A stretch of DNA of 64,000 nucleotides from Gammaproteobacteria bacterium (lineage in GTDB: Bacteria > Pseudomonadota > Gammaproteobacteria > Steroidobacterales > Steroidobacteraceae). Shown here one piece after another: positions 24,857 to 33,246 of the stretch (its first letter is position 1; every line of letters begins with the position of its first letter). Under the pieces are notes generated by a model that made no database searches, had not been told where the DNA came from, and saw only the letters and a program-made list of their open reading frames with translations. The position numbers and the translations under genes were made by a program. The stretch is taken from the NCBI GenBank assembly GCA_017577615.1, contig PKRE01000001.1, positions 620,001-684,000 on the forward strand, written 5' to 3'.

Positions 24857-24921
24857 GGTGCCCCCTTCGTAGTCGTGTCTACGCAGACCGGTACGCCGCC
24901 GGTCACGGTAAGTCGTTCAAG

Positions 24922-25947
24922 CTAACGATTGAGCCGTTGTAGTAACTGAGAACGTAGCCTTCGTGCCTTGATCTCATCCAGCGGTCCGAGCATGCCGCGC
25001 GCTGCCTCCGGCAAGTGCGCGCCGGCTTTGTCCGCCGGACCGAAGATGTAGTAGTCGAACAGCGCACGCCAGGCGCGCTTCTCCGGCTCCGGACGATCTC
25101 GCAAGCTCAGGATTGCGTGAAGGAGCGTCGTCTGCGGCGTGTCCATGTAGGGCGGCACCGTGGTCCACCAGTAGTTGACCATGACATTGAAGGATTCGAG
25201 CGCCTCTACCTGGTGCCACCAGAGCGCGGGATAGAAGAGCGCATCGCCTGGCTCGAGGTCGGCCACTTCTGCAGCGGCAAGCGCTTCGCGCAGTTTCGGA
25301 AAACGTTCGAAGTCGGGCGCATTGATGTCCGTCATCGTCACAACTTGACCGCCCGGGGTTGGCTCGAGAGGGCCTGGATAGAGGTTCTCGATCTGCTCCG
25401 GCGGAAACAGCGTGAAGCGCCGGCGACCGACGAGGCAGCACGCGATGTTGTGAGACATGTCGTAGTGAGCCAGCGCAGTCGTTCGATTGCCGATCCACGC
25501 TGCAACCAAAGGTGGGTTCGCCTCGAACATCGGGTGGTTCAAGACGAGGTCGTTTTCTTTACGGAAACCCGGCAGGTAGGTATCCACGTCGGTCGAGCCG
25601 ATGTAATAGGAGGGGGCATGCTGGTCGTCAAGATGCTCGAGAATGCGATCGAGATATTCATCGAGCAGGGCGCGATCGGCCTCGAAGTCGAGCCGAGTTG
25701 CGTCTTCCGTGTACCCGAAACGCCCCTTGAGCTCGGGACGCGCTGTAAAGACCACGACGCGCCGACCGTTATAGAAATTCTTCAGATACGCCGCTGCTCT
25801 TTCCGGCGATCCTGTTTGCACGAGCGGCCAGTGGCGCACCAACCCCTTGAGGATCGTCGGCTGCCCTTCCGCCAGCAGTTCATCGTACGGCACGGCGTCA
25901 GGCGAGATGCCTTCTAACGTTCGCGTCTTCTTGAGAACGCAGCTCAT
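24922..25947 (-). CDS. Cupin-like/JmjC-domain protein (probable Fe(II)-dependent oxygenase)
   Basis: A 341-residue protein of the cupin-8/JmjC group. The metal-binding triad is visible as His-X-Asp in LAHYDMSHNIACCLVGRRRF and the distal His in PALWWHQVEALESFNVMVNY. Upstream blocks such as GQPTILKGLVRHWPLV and the aromatic NYWWTTVPPY match this group. Relatives hydroxylate protein or small-molecule substrates with 2-oxoglutarate, but the target here is unknown. It lies between the SapC-like gene and the halogenases in the same operon, the arrangement seen in other TonB-receptor-associated halogenase loci. Confidence 0.85.
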   Translation of the reverse strand: MSCVLKKTRTLEGISPDAVPYDELLAEGQPTILKGLVRHWPLVQTGSPERAAAYLKNFYNGRRVVVFTARPELKGRFGYTEDATRLDFEADRALLDEYLDRILEHLDDQHAPSYYIGSTDVDTYLPGFRKENDLVLNHPMFEANPPLVAAWIGNRTTALAHYDMSHNIACCLVGRRRFTLFPPEQIENLYPGPLEPTPGGQVVTMTDINAPDFERFPKLREALAAAEVADLEPGDALFYPALWWHQVEALESFNVMVNYWWTTVPPYMDTPQTTLLHAILSLRDRPEPEKRAWRALFDYYIFGPADKAGAHLPEAARGMLGPLDEIKARRLRSQLLQRLNR

Positions 25948-25957
25948 GGCACGGAAC

Positions 25958-26698
25958 TCAGCCCGGAAGAACGGCCGCTGCTCGCTTTCGGTTCTTGAGC
26001 TCGATCAACCAATTGATGTTTCCCAGTGAGGATGCCACCAATATCGCGGGCTGTAGATAGCCCTGCTTGTGCAATTTCTCGAGCATCGTGGCATCGAGCT
26101 TCGCGAGCGTGTCCGGACTGATGATCTGAAAGCCTGTCAGCTTGTACTGCACTCTGTCGTCGAGGTGAACTTCAATGTCCTTTTCTTCCAGAAGTCCCGC
26201 CTCCTCGAAGGCGGCGTACATGGTGCGCGCAACATCGGTGCCCTTGTAGATGAGCTGCAGCATACGATTGGCGCGCTCGAGGTAGGGCGAGTGGCCGCCG
26301 TGGCGCAAGAAGATCGGCTCCCCCTCGGTCGTGCTGATCCTCGGATGGTCGAGGTCCACATGGATCACCGGCTCGTTGACGAGTTCCCCGTCGATCTCGG
26401 TCTTGCGAAACCCTATCAGGAAAGGACCACGTTGCAGGACGGCAGGCACGTAGCGTCCATTCCAGCCGTTATCCGTCAGAAACAGGTTCTCGTACTTATC
26501 GAAACCGAGCAGCGCGAATGCCTGTAGATGTCCTTCTTCGCTCCGGCGAAACAGGATCGGATATTCGCGCTGCACGTGCACGAACTCCGTCGGGAACACC
26601 AAGACCATATTGACGTTGTCGCCGAACTCGGCAGAAAAGCCGGTGCGAACCCGGAGGTCCTTATGGGCGATGTTGTCGAGAGCAACAGTTCTGGTCAT
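25958..26698 (-). CDS. SapC-like protein
   Basis: A 246-residue protein of the SapC family named after a peptide/S-layer-associated protein in related bacteria; its biochemical function is not known. Recognisable blocks are FPTEFVHVQREYPILFR, FALLGFDKYENLFLTDNGWN, YVPAVLQRGPFLIGF and YKLTGFQIISPDTLAKLDAT. The ATG at 26698 is preferred over an in-frame TTG twelve bases upstream. Ten bases separate its stop from the cupin-like gene. It is 243 bases downstream of the receptor gene across two tandem hairpins, so its expression relative to the receptor may be set by those structures. Confidence 0.85.
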   Translation of the reverse strand: MTRTVALDNIAHKDLRVRTGFSAEFGDNVNMVLVFPTEFVHVQREYPILFRRSEEGHLQAFALLGFDKYENLFLTDNGWNGRYVPAVLQRGPFLIGFRKTEIDGELVNEPVIHVDLDHPRISTTEGEPIFLRHGGHSPYLERANRMLQLIYKGTDVARTMYAAFEEAGLLEEKDIEVHLDDRVQYKLTGFQIISPDTLAKLDATMLEKLHKQGYLQPAILVASSLGNINWLIELKNRKRAAAVLPG

Positions 26699-26877
26699 GG
26701 GATCCGCCAATCGGTGAAGCGCTAGCCAAGAAGCAGACCTCTAGCGGCAGCTGGGCCCGGCTAGCGTACTGCGCTGAGCACAAGATCGCAAAAGCCCAGG
26801 GAAGCAGGGAGGAGAGGTGACAACGAACGTTCTGCAGGCGGATGCCTTGCTGAATGGTTCGGGCGATAACCAGCTGC

Positions 26878-26897
26878 CCGGGCCATCCATGGCCCGG
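26878..26897. repeat. Palindromic hairpin with CCATCCATGG core (copy 2)
   Basis: CCGGGCCAT and ATGGCCCGG flank a CC centre, a perfect 9-bp inverted repeat that shares its core GCCATCCATGGC with the element at 12852-12871. It lies in the receptor-to-SapC gap, just beyond the hairpin at 26902-26932, so transcripts of this operon would carry two strong stem-loops in a row. Confidence 0.75.
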
Positions 26898-26901
26898 ACA
26901 A

Positions 26902-26932
26902 CCAGTGGGTACCGATCGCTCGGTACCCCTGG
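26902..26932 (-). terminator. Strong hairpin after the TonB-dependent receptor gene
   Basis: GGGTACCGA and TCGGTACCC form a perfect 9-bp stem around a TCGC loop, extended by CCAG/CTGG with one bulged base. It begins ten bases after the receptor stop codon. No T-run follows, so it is more likely a 3' stabiliser or partial terminator that keeps receptor mRNA more abundant than the downstream operon genes. Confidence 0.6.
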
Positions 26933-26941
26933 GCGAGCAGG

Positions 26942-29900
26942 TTAGAACTTATACCGCGCGCCGATAGCGTAGCGCGGGGAAAGCTCGTAAGCCCAAACGG
27001 TCATGCCGCTCTTACGACGATACTCCCGATGATTCTCGCCGGTCAGGTTGATGCCTTCGAGCGTGATCTGGAAGTTGTCGTTGATGTCATAGGAGACGCT
27101 CAGGTCGAGCTGACCGTATTCATCCGTGAACTGCGGGCTTCGGCTGCCTCCAGCGTTAGCGGTATTGAGGAACTTGTCGCGCCAGTTGTAGGCGAGACGA
27201 GCCGAGATGCCGTGCTTCTCGTACATCAACGTGACGTTGGCAGTATCCGACAAGCCGACCAGCGCGAACTGATTCTCGTCCGGATCGGAGCCGATGTCTG
27301 CCTCCACGTCGCCGTTCACGACGGTGTAGCTGCCGGCAATGCCGAAGCCGGTATCGCCGAAGAAGTGCTGCACCGCGAACTCCCAGCCGAAGATGTTGCC
27401 TTCGCGATCGTTGATAGGCTGACTGACGCGGAACAGCATCTCCGGATCATTCGCGTCCGGCCGCACGTCATAGAGACCCAGAATGAGGTCGACGAACTCC
27501 TGAGTCAGTCGATTCGTGGCCGGATCGAGCCCAGTCTCGAACTCTGCCCTTGCTGCCGCCACGTCGCCGTTGTGTGCGTCGATCAGGGCGACCATGGTGA
27601 ACAAGTGCGCCGGCGAGCGATCGATGCCGAGTTGGTCGATCTGCTCCAGCGCAATGCCCGACCGCGTGCCCGGGGCGCCCGAGCTCGGGTCACGCAAGCC
27701 GAACAGTGGCCGCGTGAACACGCCCGTGCCGAGGAAGTTCTTCACCGTCTTGTCGAAGAAGCCGACCGACACGTAGCTGTCTTCCTTGTAGTACCACTCG
27801 AGTGAGACGTCCCAGTTCTGGGATTCGAGCGGCAGCAGGTCGGGATTCTGCGCGTTACCGCCGGTCTGCCCACCGAGGGCCGTCGGGTTGTTTGGCGCAC
27901 CAGGTGCCGTCGTAGCGAACAAGTTGCCGTACGGCACGCGACCGATGGTCTGGCTATACGACATGCGCGCCACGACGTTGTCGGTCAGATTGACCTTGAA
28001 GTCGATATTGGGCAACAGATGGTTGTATTTGCCCTTTCCTGAGACGTTCTGGAGCCCGCTGTACTCGATACTGAAGTCGTTGTCCGCGAGCCAGACGATG
28101 TTCACGGGAACTGACTGCAGCGCGGTAGAGTTCACCTTGGTGCGCTCATAGCGCAGGCCACCGGTGATTTGCGCGGGGAACCCTAGGAAGTCAGTCTCAA
28201 CCTGGAACTGCGTGTAAAACGCCAGGATGTCCTCTTCCACCCAGTTCTGGTTGTCATTCGGACGTATCGGCTTGCCTTGAGCCTCATACTCCGGCACAAG
28301 TAGTCGCCAGAGCTCGGTGGCGTCGGCGCGGAAGGCGATATCAGCCTGCCCGACCGGGAAGTCATCGAACCGGCACGACATGCAGAACGCTTGCACCACG
28401 CCTGGAGCGTACTGCTCGATATCCCTCGGGTTCAGCACACCCCATGTGCCAAGATCCTGTTCCGTCGTACGGCCTCTGACAAACACTTCGGTATCGCGAT
28501 AGTTGACGCCGAAGTCGAGGCGGCTGTTGTCACCGGAGATGGTGTAGCGCAAGTCGAACTCGTCGACTTCCATCTCCTGCCATTGAGAGGACGAGCGCGC
28601 GACTTGCGAGCCGAGATCCTGCACGTTCAGGATGCCGTCGCCATTGCCCTTGATGGAATCGTCGAACGTATAGCGCTGGACCGGGAACCCGTCCTTCGTG
28701 CGCCAGTCGACGGAGTGCTGCGCAATAACCGGAGCTGCGAACGAGACGAACGTGGCTGAATGTCCGAGGGGATTGTTCGGCACCGAGCGCGCTTCGTCGA
28801 AGTGAGCGTCGAAACGCAGCGTGCCGTTATCTGTAATCGCCCACTCGGCATTGAAGCCGACCGACTTGAAATCGTCCTTTTGCCCACGACGGGTCTGCTC
28901 AAAGCCCATGTCCTTGGTGCCGTCGTTGAACTCCTGCAAGTACAACGCCTGCGACACAGGCCCCTGACCGTCGAAGATGATGCTGTCGAACGGTGTAGCA
29001 AACCAGTTGGTTTGCTCGTAGCGGAGCTCTTCGTTCTCGTTCTTAAAGTAGGTGTAGTCGGCTGTCAGCGTCAGCGAGTCAATCGGCCGGAACTGCGCCA
29101 CGAACTGACCGTTCCAGCGCTCGCGGCTTAGATCGGAAACGTCGTAGCGGCTATCTTGCGGAATGGCGAAAAGCTCGCCGTCCGCCGGCGGATTAACGTA
29201 GTTGGCACGGTCACCACCTGCGCGGACCACGCTCGTATCCGCGAAGAAGTCGCTGGCTCGGCGAACGACCCAGTCGTTGGTCTGACCGATCGCCGCGCCG
29301 GAGTCGCGCTTCGAATAACCGCCGAACACAGCGATACCGAAGTTCTCGGCGTCGTTCGTCCAGCTGAACAGGCCGCTGACCTCGGGGGTGACGTCGTCCC
29401 CAGCTTCAACGCTGGTATCGATGATCCCCTTCGCGCCAATCGTGGCCTTCAATCCAGGGTTATCCAGCGGACGATGCGTCTTGACGTTGATAGTCGCACC
29501 GATACCGCCCGAGGGCAGCAAGGCTTGGCCGGTCTTATATACCTCGAGGCTCGTGACCGCTTCTGCAGCAATATTCGAGAAGTCGAAGCTACGGCCCTGG
29601 CCTCCCGCGTAGTTGTCGCGGTTACCCCAAACGTTGACTTCTGCCGTCGGAACCGTGCGACCGTTCAGGGTCACGAGGTTGAAGCCTGGACCGAAACCAC
29701 GCACGGTGACCTGTGAACCTTCACCGTTTTGCCGATCGATCGACACGCCAGGGATGCGTTGCAGCGACTCGGCAAGGTTCGTGTTCGGGAACTTACCGAT
29801 GTCTTCCGCGCTGATCGCATCCACAACACCGATCGCTTCGCGCTTGATCTCCATCGACTGCATCAAGCTGCCGCGCAGACCGGTGACGATGATCTCCTCC

Positions 29901-29998
29901 AGTTCTTCCGTCGCTTGCTGCTGGGCAAACGCCGGGTTGATCAAGACCGCGCCACCAACGATGGTGAACAAGGCCTTTCGGTTGAGTTTCGATTTCAT
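26942..29998 (-). CDS. TonB-dependent receptor (Xanthomonas/Caulobacter type)
   Basis: A 1018-residue outer-membrane receptor that would import a large or rare nutrient with TonB energy. A signal peptide (MKSKLNRKALFTIVGGAVLI...AFA) precedes a short region with the TonB box-like stretch EEIIVTGLRGSL. The plug domain follows (AISAEDIGKFPNTNLAESLQ, RIPGVSIDRQNGEGSQVTVR, GGIGATINVKTHRPLD). The rest is the beta-barrel ending in aromatic RYAIGARYKF. Receptors of this length class (about 900-1050 residues, no STN domain) are typical of carbohydrate-type or aromatic uptake loci. The ATG at 29998 has GAGGAG upstream. It heads an operon with SapC-like, cupin-like and two halogenase genes. Confidence 0.94.
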   Translation of the reverse strand: MKSKLNRKALFTIVGGAVLINPAFAQQQATEELEEIIVTGLRGSLMQSMEIKREAIGVVDAISAEDIGKFPNTNLAESLQRIPGVSIDRQNGEGSQVTVRGFGPGFNLVTLNGRTVPTAEVNVWGNRDNYAGGQGRSFDFSNIAAEAVTSLEVYKTGQALLPSGGIGATINVKTHRPLDNPGLKATIGAKGIIDTSVEAGDDVTPEVSGLFSWTNDAENFGIAVFGGYSKRDSGAAIGQTNDWVVRRASDFFADTSVVRAGGDRANYVNPPADGELFAIPQDSRYDVSDLSRERWNGQFVAQFRPIDSLTLTADYTYFKNENEELRYEQTNWFATPFDSIIFDGQGPVSQALYLQEFNDGTKDMGFEQTRRGQKDDFKSVGFNAEWAITDNGTLRFDAHFDEARSVPNNPLGHSATFVSFAAPVIAQHSVDWRTKDGFPVQRYTFDDSIKGNGDGILNVQDLGSQVARSSSQWQEMEVDEFDLRYTISGDNSRLDFGVNYRDTEVFVRGRTTEQDLGTWGVLNPRDIEQYAPGVVQAFCMSCRFDDFPVGQADIAFRADATELWRLLVPEYEAQGKPIRPNDNQNWVEEDILAFYTQFQVETDFLGFPAQITGGLRYERTKVNSTALQSVPVNIVWLADNDFSIEYSGLQNVSGKGKYNHLLPNIDFKVNLTDNVVARMSYSQTIGRVPYGNLFATTAPGAPNNPTALGGQTGGNAQNPDLLPLESQNWDVSLEWYYKEDSYVSVGFFDKTVKNFLGTGVFTRPLFGLRDPSSGAPGTRSGIALEQIDQLGIDRSPAHLFTMVALIDAHNGDVAAARAEFETGLDPATNRLTQEFVDLILGLYDVRPDANDPEMLFRVSQPINDREGNIFGWEFAVQHFFGDTGFGIAGSYTVVNGDVEADIGSDPDENQFALVGLSDTANVTLMYEKHGISARLAYNWRDKFLNTANAGGSRSPQFTDEYGQLDLSVSYDINDNFQITLEGINLTGENHREYRRKSGMTVWAYELSPRYAIGARYKF

Positions 29999-31168
29999 AA
30001 AGTGAGTTCTCCTCAGCACTTTGTATGCGTGTTTCTTGTTGTTGTGGAAACGGGAACCGTGGGGTCGCGCTAGGTTGCCCGCGCGGTCGACATCGCAAAA
30101 GTCTTCAGTGCGAGGTGGAAATGCGCCCGTCGAACGAACATGGCTGAGCTACCCCCATGTAAGAGAAGTGAACCCACAGTGCACGGTATCGGTACCAGAA
30201 GATGCACCGTAGAGATCCATTTCCACCGTTATTGCCAGGTCTTCAAGCGTAGATAAGTCAGCGCTGCTTCGGCCACGTGGGCCAGCACGTGGAAAGTCGA
30301 TTGAGTGAGGGAGCGGACTCCGAGCAAGAGCAGCCGATTCGACGCGGCCTGATTATTCTCGTTGCGAAGTTCACAATACTTCGATCCCCCATTCAGCTCG
30401 ACTTTGTGCCAGCCGCGCTTGAACGCAGGCGAAATGTGGCGCGTTCTAGCAACGTTGTCAAGCCGATGACAACGAAGTACATTCACAAAAGCCCCTGGTT
30501 TTGAGAGGGCTTCACGCTGCGCTTGCAGCACCCGGTCTGAGCGGGTCAAGAGTGTTGCGTTGATGATACAAGCCATTGACTGATCCCCCCCTTCGCCGGG
30601 CACTTGCGCGATGTTTTCATAGGCAACGGACGCCAGCCAGGCATACTGTGGCGGTCAATGTATACAAAACCGCCGATTCGTGCATATCAATTTTTGTATA
30701 GTCCGTCGGCGGGCGCTCGGAACCTTGCGTTGCAAGATAAGCACCAAATCTGCCGCCGTAAAGCGCAAGCGCCCGCTTCGTCCCCCCTTTGGAAGTCGGC
30801 TGCTTCTGTCCGGCGGAGCCAGCGCTCTGGACGATCTTTCGCGGTGCGCGGTGGCCCATCCCTCGAAGTCGTCGGAGGCGTATCCCACCATCGAAGGGCA
30901 CGATTCCTAGTGCTAGAAATCAGAGAGCTGATCCCAACAACGTTTCACAACCGTTCGCGTAGGGAAGCGGCGCAGCGGTTGTGTACGGATGACGGGCGAG
31001 TGGCTATGAGCGCACTCGGCGACGCCGGGGCGTCGGCAATTGGTTAGCCTGGAGCGAGTCGGGATGCGCGCTTCGCGAGAAGCCTTTGGCGAGGCCGTAC
31101 GCAGGAGAACGGATTCGGCGAGCGGTGTGCAAACGCTCACGAGTGCCTCGAGCCTGTACGGCTGAGCC
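29999..31168. other. 1.2 kb gene-free region upstream of the TonB receptor operon
   Basis: No reading frame here has the composition or ribosome binding site of a real gene. Visible elements are a GGTA-TCGG-TACC inverted repeat at 30185-30196 (LacI-operator-like in form), and an inverted repeat TATACAAAA (30661-30669) / TTTTGTATA (30692-30700). On the minus strand the latter also contains TTGATA and TGTATA 18 bases apart, a usable promoter for the receptor operon. If so, the transcript has a leader of about 650 bases. The stretch 30700-31168 shows nothing I can assign. Confidence 0.5.
30661..30700 (-). promoter_or_regulatory. Candidate promoter/operator of the receptor-halogenase operon
   Basis: A perfect 9-bp inverted repeat (TATACAAAA/TTTTGTATA) encloses 22 bases. 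Read toward the receptor gene, TTGATA is followed after 18 bases by TGTATA. This is one of very few AT-rich spots in the region. It is about 660 bases from the receptor start, so a closer promoter may also exist. Confidence 0.4.
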
Positions 31169-31942
31169 TCACTCGCGCACGCCAACCCCGCGGTGCATGA
31201 GCCAGACGCACACGGTGAACAAGATCAACGCCGCGATCGACATGATGACGTAGGCGAAGCCGACGTCTACGTCCGATACGCCCAAGAAGCCGTAGCGAAA
31301 CGCGTTGACCATGTAGAGGATCGGGTTGGCCTTGGAGACATCCTGTGCCCACTCGGGCAACAGCTCGATGGTGTAGAACACCCCTCCCAGATACGTGAGC
31401 GGCGTGAGCACGAAGGTAGGAATGAACGAGATCTGATCGAAGTTCTTGGCGAACACGGCATTGATCATGCCCGCAAGTGAAAACACCATCGAACTCAAGA
31501 GCGCTGCCGAAATCACCACGCCTATGTTGTGAATCTGGACCGACGTGAAAAGCATCGTGATGATCATGACGATGCCGCCGACGAGCAGCCCGCGCGCAAT
31601 CCCCCCAACCATATACCCCGTCACGATCAGCCAATTCGGCAGCGGCGCGACCAGCAGCTCCTCTATGTGTCTGCCGAACTTTGCGCCGAAGAACGACGAA
31701 ACCACGTTGCCGTAGGAGTTCGTGATCACGGACATCATGATCAGCCCGGGCGCGATGTATTGGATATACGAATAGCCGCCCATCTCGCCGATGCGCCTAC
31801 CGATCAAGCTGCCGAAGATCACGAAATAGAGCGTGGCCGTGATGGCCGGCGGCACGATCGTTTGCGCCCAGATGCGCAGGATGCGGTTGAACTCGCGCAG
31901 GACGATCGTGTTGAAGCCGATGATGTTGGTTTTCACGAGCAT
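31169..31942 (-). CDS. yadH: ABC-2 type transporter permease (YadH-like)
   Basis: A 257-residue inner-membrane permease with six predicted spans, for example IVPPAITATLYFVIFGSLIG, YIQYIAPGLIMMSVITNSYG, LLVGGIVMIITMLF and YVIMSIAALILFTVCVWLMH. The central FIPTFVLTPLTYLGGVFY is typical of ABC-2 permeases close to E. coli YadH. It lies 67 bases downstream of its ATPase partner and forms a two-gene exporter of unknown substrate. Confidence 0.9.
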   Translation of the reverse strand: MLVKTNIIGFNTIVLREFNRILRIWAQTIVPPAITATLYFVIFGSLIGRRIGEMGGYSYIQYIAPGLIMMSVITNSYGNVVSSFFGAKFGRHIEELLVAPLPNWLIVTGYMVGGIARGLLVGGIVMIITMLFTSVQIHNIGVVISAALLSSMVFSLAGMINAVFAKNFDQISFIPTFVLTPLTYLGGVFYTIELLPEWAQDVSKANPILYMVNAFRYGFLGVSDVDVGFAYVIMSIAALILFTVCVWLMHRGVGVRE

Positions 31943-32009
31943 ACGATCGATTGCGGACGAGGCAAGGCACGACTACCTCGTGCTGCGTGACAGGAGCCGC
32001 AGCGCACGC

Positions 32010-32939
32010 CTACGCCACCGCCCGCTCTTCCTCCTTCTTGACCAATCGCATGAACAATTCTTCCAGGCGGTTCGTCTTGTTCCGCATCGATTGCACGACG
32101 ATGCCTGAGGCAGACAAGCAGGCGAATATCTCGTTCAAGCTTCGATCTTTCGAGACCTCGATCTCGAGTGTGTGATCGTCGGGCATCGTCAGCGTGCAGC
32201 CGGGCAGCTCGGGCTTGTGCGTGAGCGGATCGCGCAGATTGAGCACGAACACTTCCGTCTGGAGCTTGCGCAGCACGCGGCTCATGCGGTCGTTCTCGAT
32301 GATCTGCCCGTTATCGATGATCGCGACGTTGCGACAGAGGTTCTCGGCTTCCTCGAGGTAGTGTGTCGTCAAGATGATCGTCGTGCCGGCCGCGTTGATA
32401 TCCCGCATGAACTGCCACATGGAGCGGCGCACCTCGATATCCACGCCGGCCGTCGGCTCATCGAGGATCAGCAGCTTGGGTTCGTGCATGAGCGCACGTG
32501 CGATCATGAGGCGGCGCTTCATGCCCCCGGAGAGGGTGCGGGAGACGGCGTTGCGCTTGTCCCAGAGCTGCAGGGCGGTTAGGTACTTCTCGAGACGCTC
32601 GTGCGCAACGCGTCGGCGCAAGCCATAGAAGCCAGCCTGATTGAGGAGGATCGTGGAAACCGTTTCGAATTGATTGAAATTGATCTCCTGCGGCACGAGG
32701 CCGATGCACGATTTCGCCTCGGCAAGGTGCGTGTCGATGTCATAGCCGAACACCTCCACTTTGCCGCTCGTCTTGTTGACGAGGGAGGTGATGATGCCGA
32801 TTGCGGTCGTCTTGCCGGCGCCGTTCGGACCTAGGAGAGCGAAGAAGTCGCGCTCCTCGACGTCCAGATCGATCCCCTTCAAAGCACGTACGCCGTTCTT
32901 ATACGTTTTCGTGAGTTGTCGAATGCACAGCGCTTTCAT
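32010..32939 (-). CDS. yadG: ABC transporter ATPase (YadG-like)
   Basis: A 309-residue ATPase partner of the YadH-like permease. Walker A is LLGPNGAGKTTAIGIITSLV, followed by Q-loop GLVPQEINFNQFETV, signature TLSGGMKRRLMIARALM, Walker B LLILDEPTAGVDIEVRRSMW and switch His in ILTTHYLEEAENLC. The ATG at 32937-32939 gives the length of E. coli YadG (308); the frame extends 69 bases further but without homology. The C-terminal third is the usual family extension. Confidence 0.92.
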   Translation of the reverse strand: MKALCIRQLTKTYKNGVRALKGIDLDVEERDFFALLGPNGAGKTTAIGIITSLVNKTSGKVEVFGYDIDTHLAEAKSCIGLVPQEINFNQFETVSTILLNQAGFYGLRRRVAHERLEKYLTALQLWDKRNAVSRTLSGGMKRRLMIARALMHEPKLLILDEPTAGVDIEVRRSMWQFMRDINAAGTTIILTTHYLEEAENLCRNVAIIDNGQIIENDRMSRVLRKLQTEVFVLNLRDPLTHKPELPGCTLTMPDDHTLEIEVSKDRSLNEIFACLSASGIVVQSMRNKTNRLEELFMRLVKKEEERAVA

Positions 32940-33246
32940 GGGCCGCTCGAGAGCAGAAGTGATTGTGGGCGGCATCGCGGCCGGCTTGGGAAGGTTGCCG
33001 CCTCGCAAGCGTCACGCTGGCTGCCGAGGACCGACCCACAATCGGACTTACCGAGGGTCGCGAAGCCTATCGGGCCGCGTGCAAGGGAACAAGGCACATC
33101 GAGTCACGACAGAAGTGAACGGCGCAAGCTGCAACAAGGCTTCCCGGCCTCGCCGTCAGCCTACCACCGCCCTTTGCGCGCCGAGAGGCAAGCGTGCATC
33201 ATTGTGAAGAGCCTCGTTCGAAGCTCGGCGTCCCCCGTAAGTCGAC
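32940..33246. other. Divergent intergenic region between yadG and gspA
   Basis: About 300 bases that must contain two divergent promoters. A 9-bp inverted repeat GATTGTGGG (32961-32969) / CCCACAATC (33035-33043) spans 65 bases, but a chance match of this size is plausible here. No gene was recognised. Confidence 0.4.

Noticed and set aside
30229..30603. A 124-codon minus-strand frame upstream of the TonB receptor
   Set aside because: No motif, no signal peptide, weak start context and unlike its neighbours in composition; kept as non-coding until data show otherwise.
30604..31047. A 147-codon plus-strand frame in the gap between the receptor operon and yadH
   Set aside because: It lacks any domain signature or ribosome binding site and overlaps an equally open minus-strand frame.
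32961..33043. GATTGTGGG/CCCACAATC inverted repeat as a regulatory element
   Set aside because: The arms are 65 bases apart, and a 9-bp match of this kind is expected by chance with appreciable probability in a 300-base gap.
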